Shown here one piece after another: positions 1 to 8,578 of a stretch of 64,000 nt of DNA. The notes under the pieces were generated by a model. That model did no database searches. It worked only from the letters and a program-made list of their open reading frames with translations, and had not been told where the DNA came from. The number at the start of each line of letters is the position of its first letter. The stretch's first letter is position 1. The stretch comes from UBA6107 sp964533735. Its GTDB lineage: Bacteria; Chloroflexota; Anaerolineae; Anaerolineales; Anaerolineaceae. A program made the position numbers and the translations under genes. The DNA lies in assembly GCA_964533735.1 (NCBI GenBank), contig CAZHMD010000009.1, positions 49,529-113,528 on the forward strand. The letters are read 5' to 3'.

Positions 1-2
1 TG

Positions 3-296
3 TGCGCTTACCTGATTGCGTACCTGGTGAACATGCTCATCAACAAAGTGCTCAATAAGAAACCAGTCAATGCTGCGTTTAATACTTTTGGCCTTGGATA
101 TACAACAATTTTTGTCCTGGCGCTTCCCGTGATTCTCAGTTTTGTGCTCAATGGGGTGCTGATTACCTGGACACTGCCGGATTACCTGACCAGTTACCTT
201 TCGCTGATCGCCTTGATCCAGATCCTCCTCATAAGTGCTGCAACCATCCTCTTCTCTGGAATATCGGCTTTATTAACAATCCGCAACAAGGAGTGA
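3..296 (+). CDS. C-terminal part of an integral membrane protein (partial at window start)
   Basis: The frame is open to the left edge, so this is the end of a longer gene. The visible 97 residues contain two or three hydrophobic stretches (around residues 30-55 and 65-88) and end in a short basic-acidic tail (IRNKE), which looks like the last membrane segments of a multi-pass protein. No family motif is visible. Its stop codon lies just before the glycosidase gene, inside that gene's ribosome binding site, so the two are probably cotranscribed. Confidence 0.6.
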   Translation, partial: CAYLIAYLVNMLINKVLNKKPVNAAFNTFGLGYTTIFVLALPVILSFVLNGVLITWTLPDYLTSYLSLIALIQILLISAATILFSGISALLTIRNKE

Positions 297-298
297 GC

Positions 299-2179
299 AT
301 GATTTCCATCAACGGTCCGTGGTTTACAGACAATAACGGCAGGGTTGTTTTTCTGCGCGGGGTTAACCTGGGCGGCAGTACCAAGATCCCTACTCGACCT
401 GATGGTTCCACCTACCGCTCCGAAGGATTTTCCGATCACCGCAATGTCAGTTTCGTCAATCGACCTTTCCCCCTGGACCGGGCGGATGAACACTATCGCA
501 GGCTGCGCTCCTGGGGATTCAACTGCCTGCGTTTTCTCATCACCTGGGAAGCAGTTGAACACGCCGGACCAGGGATTTACGATGAGGAATACCTGGATTA
601 CCTGTACCAGGTGGTCAAAAAAGCTGGTGAGCACGGCTTCTACGTGTTCATCGATCCTCACCAGGATGTTTGGTCAAGGTTTAGCGGCGGCGATGGCGCG
701 CCAGGCTGGACATTGGAAAAAGTTGGTTTTGATTTCACCAAATTTCAAGCAACCGCTGCAGCGCTTGTTCATCAGACCCACGGTGATCCCTTCCCGCGTA
801 TGTTATGGCCGACCAATGCCTACAAACTGGCTGCCGGCACCATGTTCACCCTCTTCTTTGCCGGCAATGACTTTGCTCCCAGGACAAAAATCGAAGGAAT
901 CCCGGCGCAGGATTTCCTGCAGCAGCATTTCCTTGGCGCAATCAGAAAAGTCGCCGGGAAATTACGTGACCTGGATTGCGTGATCGGTTTCGACAGTTTG
1001 AATGAACCTCAACGGGGTTATGTTGAGGTGAAGGATTTAAGGACCTTGTATGGCGAGATGGATTTCGGATACTGCCCGACTCCATGGCAGTCCATGACAC
1101 TCGGTTCAGGTTTCTCCCATGCCATAACTCACCGTGAACGAACTTTACTCGGAGTCCGTAAGGGAAAGAAAAAAGTGTTCAATCCAAATGGCGTGTCAGC
1201 GTGGCTGCCGGGTCAACAGTGTGTTTGGCAGCAAAACGGTGTGTGGGAACTGGATGAGCACGGGAACCCCGAACTAAAAAAACCTGACTATTTTTCTTCT
1301 ATTAATGGGAAGGAAGTCAATTTCGTGCAGGATTACCTGACTCCTTTCCTGAAGAAGATGATCGATACCGTTCATACTGTAAATGATAAATGGATCGTCT
1401 TCATCGAAAGTGAGGTCCAACAATTACCACCTGATTGGAATGACATTGATCCTGGAAACATTGCTTTTGCTCCCCACTGGTATGATGGCGTGCTGCTTTT
1501 CATGAAAAGGTTTTTCTCATTCATTGGATATGACATCCTTCAGCAGCGTGTCATTCTCGGACAGCAAAAAGTGATCGATTCATTCCGTGCTCAACTGGGG
1601 CAGATGAAGGCTTTATCCAGGGAACGGTTGGGGAATATTCCGGTCCTCATCGGTGAGATCGGAATCCCGTATGATATGCATGAAAAGCAAGCTTTCATGA
1701 CTAATGATTTTTCTGCACAGGTAAAATCAATGGATCGCTGCATGCGAGCCCTGGAGGATAACCTGTTGAGCTTTACATTGTGGAACTACACCGCGGACAA
1801 TACCAATGCAAGAGGTGATCGCTGGAATGATGAGGACCTCTCCATTTTTAGTGAAGACCAGCGTAAAAACTCGGAAGATATCAATTCCGGCGGCAGAGCC
1901 CTGGACGCTGTCGTTCGACCCGCTCCCATCGCGGTGGCTGGCATACCCATCAAGTGTCAATTTAATCTTAAAACCAAAGAGTTCGTTTTTGAATTTGAAC
2001 AAGCCCCGCAGGTAATTACAACCAGCACTTTTTACTGTCCAAAATTTCAATATCCAAACGGTCCAGAAATCGAAATTTCCGATGGAAGCACAGCGATAAA
2101 TGATGCTGAACAAGTGGTGTCCTACACACCGGGAACAAATAAAGAACATTGGATTCGATTTAAGGCAAGAAAGGACTAA
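299..2179 (+). CDS. GH5 glycosidase, glucosylceramidase / sterylglucosidase-like (GH5_12 type)
   Basis: A 626-residue glycoside hydrolase of family 5. The block HQDVWSRFSGGDGAPGW near residues 121-137 and the acid/base motif LNEP (Glu about 236) resemble the fungal EGCrP and steryl-beta-glucosidase group. The likely nucleophile is the Glu of IGEIGIP near residue 453. About 90 C-terminal residues form a beta-rich accessory domain. No signal peptide is visible, as in the intracellular members. I chose ATG 299 over GTG 293 because AAGGAG ends 5 bases before it. The family cleaves beta-glucose from glucosylceramide or steryl glucosides, and the neighbouring fatty-acid hydroxylase fits lipid metabolism. 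The exact substrate is inferred. Confidence 0.8.
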   Translation: MISINGPWFTDNNGRVVFLRGVNLGGSTKIPTRPDGSTYRSEGFSDHRNVSFVNRPFPLDRADEHYRRLRSWGFNCLRFLITWEAVEHAGPGIYDEEYLDYLYQVVKKAGEHGFYVFIDPHQDVWSRFSGGDGAPGWTLEKVGFDFTKFQATAAALVHQTHGDPFPRMLWPTNAYKLAAGTMFTLFFAGNDFAPRTKIEGIPAQDFLQQHFLGAIRKVAGKLRDLDCVIGFDSLNEPQRGYVEVKDLRTLYGEMDFGYCPTPWQSMTLGSGFSHAITHRERTLLGVRKGKKKVFNPNGVSAWLPGQQCVWQQNGVWELDEHGNPELKKPDYFSSINGKEVNFVQDYLTPFLKKMIDTVHTVNDKWIVFIESEVQQLPPDWNDIDPGNIAFAPHWYDGVLLFMKRFFSFIGYDILQQRVILGQQKVIDSFRAQLGQMKALSRERLGNIPVLIGEIGIPYDMHEKQAFMTNDFSAQVKSMDRCMRALEDNLLSFTLWNYTADNTNARGDRWNDEDLSIFSEDQRKNSEDINSGGRALDAVVRPAPIAVAGIPIKCQFNLKTKEFVFEFEQAPQVITTSTFYCPKFQYPNGPEIEISDGSTAINDAEQVVSYTPGTNKEHWIRFKARKD

Positions 2180-2234
2180 GATATTCTCACTGAATCCTGT
2201 AGAATAGATTCATATCATTATTGGAGGTAATTCA

Positions 2235-2870
2235 ATGTCTCATTTACCGATTGACCACAGCGATGTTCCCATCCGGCTATTCAAATCAAATTTCATGGAA
2301 TTCTTCTCGCACATCAGCCCAATCACGGTCACGGTTATCTGGCTGCCTGTGGCAATTTACTTCCTGGTCAGCGCGATTCTGAAAGCCGCTCAAGGAGTCT
2401 TCCCGTTCTACATCCCTGCTGGATTTGTGCTGGGACTATTTTTATGGACGCTGGCAGAGTACACGCTCCACCGTTTTGTATTTCACTTCCCTGCCAAAGG
2501 CGAAAAAGCCGAACGCTTCATTTTTCTTTTTCATGGCATTCATCACGCACAACCGCAGTGCAAGACCCGCCTGGTTATGCCACCAATTGTCAGCATCCCA
2601 CTGGCTGCCCTCTTTTATGGTATTTTCTACCTCATATTTTCAGTTCTACTCCAGACACCTCAATGGATCGCGCCGGTGTTCTCCGCTTTCATTTTCGGGT
2701 ACCTGGTTTATGACCTGACGCATTATGCCACCCATCACTTCCCGATGCGCAGCGGGTATGCCAAGTTCATCAAGCGCTACCACATGCAGCATCACTATAA
2801 AACTCCCAACAAGCGCTTCGGCGTCAGCTCACCGATATGGGATCTTGTCTTTAATACTAAACCTGAATAA
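2235..2870 (+). CDS. Fatty acid hydroxylase superfamily protein, FA2H-like
   Basis: A 211-residue membrane di-iron hydroxylase. It has hydrophobic segments around residues 32-50, 60-75, 120-140 and 147-162. Four histidine clusters supply the metal ligands: HRFVFH (79-84), HGIHH (100-104), HYATHH (163-168) and HMQHH (183-187). Histidine spacing and the end motif (GxxSxxWDxxFNT) resemble eukaryotic FA2H/Scs7, which adds a 2-hydroxyl to the fatty acid of ceramides, more than sterol desaturases. A strong GGAGG precedes the ATG. The gene overlaps the next hydrolase by one base (TAATG). The substrate is inferred; a carotenoid or simple fatty acid is possible. Confidence 0.8.
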   Translation: MSHLPIDHSDVPIRLFKSNFMEFFSHISPITVTVIWLPVAIYFLVSAILKAAQGVFPFYIPAGFVLGLFLWTLAEYTLHRFVFHFPAKGEKAERFIFLFHGIHHAQPQCKTRLVMPPIVSIPLAALFYGIFYLIFSVLLQTPQWIAPVFSAFIFGYLVYDLTHYATHHFPMRSGYAKFIKRYHMQHHYKTPNKRFGVSSPIWDLVFNTKPE

Positions 2871-3730
2871 TGGTTCTGGTCTACAGTCTGTTAGGACTCA
2901 CAATCGTTATATGCCTTTCCCTGGCGATATCGACCGTCATCACGCGCCGGCACCCACTGGCGGTTATCTCTTCTCCCAGGGAGTACGGAATTTCTGTTGA
3001 AGATGTCCAATTTACGACGAGGGACAACCTGCGGTTGCATGGTTGGTGGATGCCGTCAGCAACTTCCTCACGCACGATCATCTTTTTGCACGGCTTCAAT
3101 GGCAGCATGGATCCGGATCTGAAATACGCGTCACATTTTATCAGGGCTGGTTTCAACATCCTCATGTTCGATTTCCGCAACCACGGCCGCAGCGAGGGAA
3201 AACTCACCAGCCTGGGGGTTGTTGAAGTACTGGATGCTGAGGCAGCCATCCGATACGCCCGTCTAAGAGGCAGCGAAAAGATTGGCTTGCTAGGGTTTTC
3301 GATGGGTGGCAGGGTTGCTCTGCTTACTGCTGCCAGGGATAAGACCATCGCAGCGATAGTGTCTGACGGCGGACCAGCCAGGTTTTCCACCGCCATTGTC
3401 GAAGGATTGAAAAATAAGGGCATCCCCTGGGGATTCCGCCAGGTGTTCGCTGTGATGATCCAATCGGGTGCTTCGATGCGAACCGGGAAAAACCTCTTCA
3501 GCAATGACCCCGTCAGGATCAAGCCCGGGCAATTGGCAGTTCCAACCTTTCTTATCCATGGTGAGCGCGATCGATTCACAACAAAAAGAGACCTGCTGAA
3601 AATGATCAGTAACGTCGGAGCTCACGCCGACATGTGGGCGGTGCCTGGGGTCGGTCACCGTGAAACCGACCAACCGGATCTCGAAACCTATCTCAATAAA
3701 ATCACCGCATTTTTCAATACTTGGATGTAA
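2870..3730 (+). CDS. Alpha/beta hydrolase with N-terminal membrane anchor
   Basis: A 286-residue alpha/beta hydrolase. Residues 1-20 form a membrane helix. An HGFNGS block (oxyanion region), the nucleophile elbow GFSMGG and a C-terminal GVGHRE histidine complete the Ser-Asp-His set; the Asp is probably in GERDRF. The fold matches the BAAT/esterase-like group (YqkD/FrsA type). The start overlaps the preceding hydroxylase stop, so translation is coupled. The context suggests an esterase or amidase acting on lipids, but the substrate cannot be read from sequence. Confidence 0.8.
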   Translation: MVLVYSLLGLTIVICLSLAISTVITRRHPLAVISSPREYGISVEDVQFTTRDNLRLHGWWMPSATSSRTIIFLHGFNGSMDPDLKYASHFIRAGFNILMFDFRNHGRSEGKLTSLGVVEVLDAEAAIRYARLRGSEKIGLLGFSMGGRVALLTAARDKTIAAIVSDGGPARFSTAIVEGLKNKGIPWGFRQVFAVMIQSGASMRTGKNLFSNDPVRIKPGQLAVPTFLIHGERDRFTTKRDLLKMISNVGAHADMWAVPGVGHRETDQPDLETYLNKITAFFNTWM

Positions 3731-3752
3731 CTTCTAAACCAATGGAGGAACA

Positions 3753-5018
3753 ATGAAAAAAGTAAGCGGCTGGTACCTGTTTGTTTTGAACGCCTATTGG
3801 ATCGGGTTATCTTTCATGTGGAACAGCCTGCATGTCACCATCCTGCCAGCGGTACTGCTGAATTACGTTCCCGAAACGCAAAAAAATACCTGGCTGGGGT
3901 TGCTGACGTTTTTCGGCTTGATCCTGGCGATGATCATCCAACCGCTTTCTGGTGCGTTGAGTGACCGCTGGTCCTCCAAACTGGGTAAGCGCCGCCCCTT
4001 TGCGATTTTTGGAACCGCGGGTGACCTGGTTTTCCTTCTCATACTCGGGTTTATCGGCGGTATCCCCGCCCTTTTTATCGGATACATTGGATTGCAGATT
4101 TCATCCAATGTGGCTCATGGACCGATGCAGGGCTGGTTGCCGGATGAAGTGCCGGCAGAACAATTGGGAATCGCCAGCGGCATAAAGACTAGCCTGGATA
4201 TGGCAGGAATCATCCTGTCCTCCCTCCTCATGGGTTTCCTCATCACGGCCGAAAATGCCGATCCGACTCTCTCCATCCTGGTGATTATCGGTTTTTTAGT
4301 CGTGTTTGCCTCCATCACCTTGATCTTTGGACGCGAGCATCCTGGACTTGTAACCCAGCAGCCCAAACCAAATTGGGGAGGATTATGGAAACAGGTTTTT
4401 AATTTCAAGATCGGTGGAGACAAACAATACTGGCAGTTGATTTTCAGCCGTTTTTTATACCTGGTTGGCATCTATGGATTCCAATCATTCGCCCAGTATT
4501 ACATCCGTGACAAATTCAGCGACCAGGACCCGATTATGTTTACCCAGTTCGTAATGGGAGCTTTCGTTATTGTTTTGATCATCTTCTCCCTCATCTCCGG
4601 CTTCAAGAGCGACAAAGGCGGCCGTAAACGCTGGCAGATCTATTCGTCCATTATCGGCGCTATCGGTGCCGTCCTGCTCATCTTTGCCAAGACCCCGGTT
4701 CAATTGATCCTCTTTGGCAGCATCATGGGTGTGGGCCTGGGAATCTTCCTGAGTGTTAACTGGGCACTTGCCAACCAGATGGCTCCCCAGGGTGATTTTG
4801 GTAAATACGTTGGGCTCACCAACCTGGCAACCGCCGGCTCTGCAGCAGTTGCACGTTTGGAAGGTCCCATGATCGATTTCTTCAACAACCAAGCGCCCGG
4901 TGAGTGGTGGGGGTGGACGGTGTTGTTTGCAGTATCCGCCTTACTGATGCTGGCATCCGCAGCAGTTATCCTGAAACTGCAGGAACCCGGCAAAGAACAC
5001 CCTGTTGCCGCGGGCTAA
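3753..5018 (+). CDS. MFS transporter, GPH/SLC45-like sugar carrier family
   Basis: A 421-residue protein with about 12 hydrophobic segments. It carries an MFS loop-2 type motif (GALSDRWSSKLGKRRP) around residues 69-85, typical of the glycoside-pentoside-hexuronide and SLC45 groups, and a second cytoplasmic basic loop (KSDKGGRKR) after the sixth or seventh helix. A ribosome binding site (TGGAGG) lies 7 bases upstream. As the last gene of the lipid-glycoside group, it could carry the sugar released by the GH5 enzyme. That link is inference from position only. Confidence 0.75.
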   Translation: MKKVSGWYLFVLNAYWIGLSFMWNSLHVTILPAVLLNYVPETQKNTWLGLLTFFGLILAMIIQPLSGALSDRWSSKLGKRRPFAIFGTAGDLVFLLILGFIGGIPALFIGYIGLQISSNVAHGPMQGWLPDEVPAEQLGIASGIKTSLDMAGIILSSLLMGFLITAENADPTLSILVIIGFLVVFASITLIFGREHPGLVTQQPKPNWGGLWKQVFNFKIGGDKQYWQLIFSRFLYLVGIYGFQSFAQYYIRDKFSDQDPIMFTQFVMGAFVIVLIIFSLISGFKSDKGGRKRWQIYSSIIGAIGAVLLIFAKTPVQLILFGSIMGVGLGIFLSVNWALANQMAPQGDFGKYVGLTNLATAGSAAVARLEGPMIDFFNNQAPGEWWGWTVLFAVSALLMLASAAVILKLQEPGKEHPVAAG

Positions 5019-5056
5019 TAACAGTGACTCACATCTAAAGCGCTTATAATCAAATC

Positions 5057-5443
5057 ATGCTACTAGATGATCTGCTGGCGGGTGTATCCCCTGAACTGCG
5101 CGAGATTTTCTTTGCCTTGAGAGACCTTGTTAAGCAGAAAATCCCTGCTGCCTCTGAAGAGATTGATATCCCTGCCAGGATGACTGCGTATTCCCTGTTT
5201 CCCGGATACGCCGGGACTGTGTTCACTTTGATGATCGCGCAGAAGTGGATCACCCTGGGAATCTACCAGGGAGTAAAACTTTGTGACCCGGAGCACCTTC
5301 TTTCAGGCAGCGGTAAAGTACACGGATCGATCCGATTTACCGATTTGGCACAAGTGAATTCTGCTTCACTGGCTGCTCTCCTTGGTGAGGCGGTAACAGC
5401 TGCCAATGTTCGATTGCAAGGAAAAGGAAATTCCAATGTCTGA
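5057..5443 (+). CDS. DUF1801-type small protein
   Basis: A 128-residue protein of the DUF1801/YdhG-like fold. Visible features are the LRDLVKQKIPAASEEI helix and a central beta region containing FTLMIAQKWITLGIY. The function is unknown. A TATAAT at 5045-5050 ends six bases before the ATG, so the transcript may be leaderless and this gene may open the RNA-modification operon that follows. The 3' end runs past the start of the next gene. Confidence 0.65.
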   Translation: MLLDDLLAGVSPELREIFFALRDLVKQKIPAASEEIDIPARMTAYSLFPGYAGTVFTLMIAQKWITLGIYQGVKLCDPEHLLSGSGKVHGSIRFTDLAQVNSASLAALLGEAVTAANVRLQGKGNSNV

Positions 5444-5816
5444 AAAAACCATACCCGAAAAATTACAGGTAAAACCTGGCCGCATTTTTAAAGTAATTGG
5501 TCAACCTCCGGAGGTAGCAGATCTGTTGGCTGACTTACCGGCTTATGCAAAATTCGCTGGTGAAAAAGAACCAGCGGATGTGCTCCTCGTTTTCATCAAA
5601 AACCTGGCAGAACTTGCAGGGTTACTCCCATTGAGTGCTGAGTTATTAAAACCCGGCGGGATCGCCTGGCTGGCTTACCCCAAGAAGACATCCCAGGTTA
5701 ATACTGATCTGAACCGCGATATCATCTGGGCGTACCTTCGCACCGTTGGATGGACAGGCGTCTCGATGATCTCCATAGATGACACCTGGTCAGGATTCAG
5801 GTTAAGGCAGGAATGA
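5436..5816 (+). CDS. DUF3052-like protein
   Basis: A 126-residue protein. The pattern is a short N-terminal basic segment, a region with VFIKNLAEL, and a PGGIAWLAYPKK strand-turn followed by a WTGVSMISIDDTWSGFRLR end. This matches the DUF3052 group of small proteins, whose fold resembles the core of a methyltransferase without a clear SAM site. The ATG at 5436 is preferred over the upstream in-frame 5406 because an AGGAAA precedes it. It overlaps the preceding gene by 8 bases and the tgt start by 4 (ATGA), so all are translationally coupled. Confidence 0.65.
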   Translation: MSEKTIPEKLQVKPGRIFKVIGQPPEVADLLADLPAYAKFAGEKEPADVLLVFIKNLAELAGLLPLSAELLKPGGIAWLAYPKKTSQVNTDLNRDIIWAYLRTVGWTGVSMISIDDTWSGFRLRQE

Positions 5817-6913
5817 GAGATCGTTTCATCTCTTCTCCGCGGGGAAATATTGCCACCCCTGTATTCCTTCCGGACGCCACTTTTGGTGTGGTGCGTTCGG
5901 TGGATTCAGCCGATCTGCGCGGGGTGGGTATTGACGCTGTGGTCATGAACACTTTTCACCTGATGCAGCGCCCGGGTTCCGCAATCATCCAATCCCTGGG
6001 AGGTCTTCACCACATGACTGCCTGGGATGGTCTGATCGTCACCGATTCAGGCGGATTCCAGGCTTATTCGCTGATCCGCCAGAATCCCAAATTCGGATCC
6101 ATCACCGACAAGGGCATCCAGTTCCAACCTGAGAGCGGCACGCGTAAATACCAGCTCACACCTCAAAAGACGATCCAATTGCAAATGGGCTACGGTTCGG
6201 ACGTGGTCATTTGTTTGGACGATTGTACCCATGTGGATGAGGATTATGATGAACAACGTGCCTCAGTCGAGCGCACCATCCGCTGGGCGAAACTGTGTAA
6301 ACAGGAATTCACCCGCCAGGTGGAACAGAAAAAGTGGATAGACTCCATGCCTCCGCGGATATTTGCGGTGGTGCAAGGTGGAGGTTATCAAGACTTGCGG
6401 AAAAAATGCGCGGACGCTTTACTGGAAATCGGGTTTGACGGCTTCGGTTTTGGAGGATGGCCGTTGGATAAGGAGAATCACCTCCTTGAGGAAATCATTG
6501 GCTATACACGTGAAGTGATTCCAGAAGAGTTCCCGATGCATGCACTCGGAGTGGGTCACCCGGAGAATGTGCTCGCCTGCCACAAACTCGGTTACGACAT
6601 ATTTGACAGCGCCATGCCCACGCGGGATGCGCGCCACGGCCGTTTGTTCATCTTTAAGAAATCTCCGCAGAGTGCGGATCAGGGGCTAACGGGTGATTGG
6701 TTTGGTTATAAATACATCAACGATGAAGTGCACATCCGGGCTGACCTTCCGATCAGTGAATACTGTGATTGTCCCTGTTGCAGTCAATACCCGGTCGGGT
6801 ACCTGCATCACCTCTTCAAGCAGGGGGATACGCTTTTCATGCGCCTGGCAACTCTGCATAACCTGCGTTTTATGGCGTTATTATGCGAGCGCATCCAGAA
6901 AAAGGCCGGTTGA
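5813..6913 (+). CDS. tgt: tRNA-guanine transglycosylase, atypical specificity loop
   Basis: A 366-residue TGT that exchanges guanine 34 of GUN-anticodon tRNAs for a 7-deazaguanine base. Visible family features are the DSGGFQ block (Asp about 78), VQGGGYQDLR, the ALGVG loop, the nucleophile region FDSAMPTRDARHGRLF, and a zinc site CDCPC...H near the C-terminus. The loop that contacts the base side chain reads GFGGWPLDKE where typical bacterial enzymes have GGLAVGE. CLDDCT keeps the Asp and Cys of the usual DECT. Preference for preQ1 or queuine therefore cannot be assumed. A queuosine-precursor carrier lies nearby at 10862-11584. Confidence 0.88.
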   Translation: MRDRFISSPRGNIATPVFLPDATFGVVRSVDSADLRGVGIDAVVMNTFHLMQRPGSAIIQSLGGLHHMTAWDGLIVTDSGGFQAYSLIRQNPKFGSITDKGIQFQPESGTRKYQLTPQKTIQLQMGYGSDVVICLDDCTHVDEDYDEQRASVERTIRWAKLCKQEFTRQVEQKKWIDSMPPRIFAVVQGGGYQDLRKKCADALLEIGFDGFGFGGWPLDKENHLLEEIIGYTREVIPEEFPMHALGVGHPENVLACHKLGYDIFDSAMPTRDARHGRLFIFKKSPQSADQGLTGDWFGYKYINDEVHIRADLPISEYCDCPCCSQYPVGYLHHLFKQGDTLFMRLATLHNLRFMALLCERIQKKAG

Positions 6914-7725
6914 TGCAATTCACGGAAGAACTGCTAACCACGCTGGTGAAAGAGGTAATCAGGTCACCCAAGTATGCCTCCGTGTCTGTAGACCTGGTGA
7001 GGGAAATCGGTTCCAGGGAATTGGCAAAAAATAAGAATATCAAAGAAGCAATTAAAGCTACACGCAATAAGATTCACCAGGTGGGCTCCGCCTACCAGGA
7101 AACGCCCATACCATACGAGAGCTGGCTAAAAGAGTTATCGAATCTTCCGCAAAATATCCAGGATCCTGAAACGATCAACTTCATTCGTGCCTGCCTGCCT
7201 CTACACGCTTCCACCAAAGAACGGCTGCCTTTTATCGAGACTTTCTTTCAGCAGACCCTTGCTCCCATCCTGCCGGTGGAATCGATCCTCGACCTGGCAT
7301 GCGGGTTGACTCCCCTGTGCCTGCCATGGATGACGACAGCTGCCAATCTTCATTACACCGGGGTGGATATCTATGAAAATATGATCCATTTCCTCAGTCA
7401 GTTTTACGATCATATCCATATTAAACATTCATTTTCAGTGATGAACATTCTTCAGCAAATCCCGCGCGAAAAAGTTCACCTTGCGCTCGTCCTTAAAACC
7501 ATCCCCTGCCTGGAACAGGTGGACAAATCCATTAGCACCCGGTTATTGGAATCCCTTAATGCTGAAAATATCCTGGTTTCCTTCCCTTCCCGCGGACTGG
7601 GGGGGAGATCAAAAGGAATGGCTGAGAATTATGAAGCACATTTTTACCAGCTGATCGCAGGAAAAAACTGGCAGGTGACAAAAACTGAATTCAGCAATGA
7701 AATCGCGTTCTTAATCCGGAAGTAG
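6913..7725 (+). CDS. 16S rRNA (guanine1405-N7)-methyltransferase homologue (Rmt/Arm/Sgm family)
   Basis: A 270-residue protein matching the aminoglycoside-resistance methyltransferases along its full length. It has the helical N-terminal rRNA-binding domain (1-95), HASTKERL (98-105), the SAM motif LDLACGLTPL (126-135), LALVLKTIPCLE (190-201) and the substrate loop SFPSRGLGGRSKGM (223-236). Known members methylate N7 of G1405 in helix 44 and block 4,6-disubstituted deoxystreptamine drugs such as gentamicin. No aminoglycoside biosynthesis gene is nearby. The ATG at 6913 overlaps the tgt stop (TGATG). The upstream in-frame ATG at 6883 lies inside tgt and is less likely. Activity is inferred from motif conservation. 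Confidence 0.85.
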   Translation: MQFTEELLTTLVKEVIRSPKYASVSVDLVREIGSRELAKNKNIKEAIKATRNKIHQVGSAYQETPIPYESWLKELSNLPQNIQDPETINFIRACLPLHASTKERLPFIETFFQQTLAPILPVESILDLACGLTPLCLPWMTTAANLHYTGVDIYENMIHFLSQFYDHIHIKHSFSVMNILQQIPREKVHLALVLKTIPCLEQVDKSISTRLLESLNAENILVSFPSRGLGGRSKGMAENYEAHFYQLIAGKNWQVTKTEFSNEIAFLIRK

Positions 7726-7729
7726 CCCC

Positions 7730-8578
7730 ATGACCCCTGATAAAAGACCTTCTCGAGACAATGCAAAACCAAAACCAGAAAAAGCTGACGTGCTCGTACG
7801 GAAAATTCTGGCATCGCATAAATACCAGGCGCTCGCCATTCCCGAGGATACGGTTGTAGATCTCATCAACAGGAATACGACCCCCGGGATCAAGGAGCGC
7901 GAGCTGGAGAAAACCGTACGCCAGAAATTGCACAATATCATCGCCCCTTACCTGGAGGAACTCGATTACCGGTCCGCAACGATCGAGCTCGCAAAAATTC
8001 GAAAGAACGGTGACCAATCCCTCCAGGAATATTGCTTAAAGATTCTTAATGCGCATGCGTCCACCCGAGAACGCATCCCGATCATGAGTGAGTTTTACAC
8101 CCAAATTTTTGAGCATACAGGCATCCCCGGCAGTATCCTGGACCTGGCTTGCGGGTTGAATCCTTTTGCCCTTCCCTGGATGAATCTGCCGACTGAGACT
8201 ACATACCACGCTTACGACCTGCATAAACCGCGCATAGATCTGATCAACGCTTTCTTCCAGGTTGCCGGCAGACCGCCGTTGGCTGAGAAAAGGGATATCC
8301 TGGTAAAACCGCCTGAATTAAGGGCAGATGTGGTCTTCTTTTTCAAAGAGGCGCACCGCTTTGAACAGCGCCAGCACGGGAGTAATCGCGCCTTCTGGCA
8401 GGCATTGAAGGCAAAAACGATTGTGGTTTCATTACCCTCCAGCAATCTCACCGGCACGCACTCCATGCTGGAGGGGCAGCGCATCCTTGTTGAACGGGCA
8501 ATAAGCGGGTTAGGTTGGAAAGTGACAGAGATTTTAGTAGGGAATGAAATCATTTTCTGCATCGACAAGGTATTATGA
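7730..8578 (+). CDS. Diverged tandem paralogue of the 16S rRNA G1405 methyltransferase
   Basis: A 282-residue protein of the same family as its upstream neighbour, with a basic 20-residue N-terminal extension. The SAM-side motifs are kept: HASTRERI (109-116) and LDLACGLNPFALPW (137-150). The catalytic and rRNA-facing parts are changed. FFKEAHRFEQ (204-213) replaces the usual FKLLPLLE, and SLPSSNLTGTHSML (234-247) replaces the Gly- and basic-rich loop LGGRGKGM. It may methylate another site, assist its neighbour as a SAM-binding pseudoenzyme, or be inactive. The start is 4 bases after the neighbour's stop, and the stop overlaps the next ATG (ATGA). Confidence 0.75.
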   Translation: MTPDKRPSRDNAKPKPEKADVLVRKILASHKYQALAIPEDTVVDLINRNTTPGIKERELEKTVRQKLHNIIAPYLEELDYRSATIELAKIRKNGDQSLQEYCLKILNAHASTRERIPIMSEFYTQIFEHTGIPGSILDLACGLNPFALPWMNLPTETTYHAYDLHKPRIDLINAFFQVAGRPPLAEKRDILVKPPELRADVVFFFKEAHRFEQRQHGSNRAFWQALKAKTIVVSLPSSNLTGTHSMLEGQRILVERAISGLGWKVTEILVGNEIIFCIDKVL

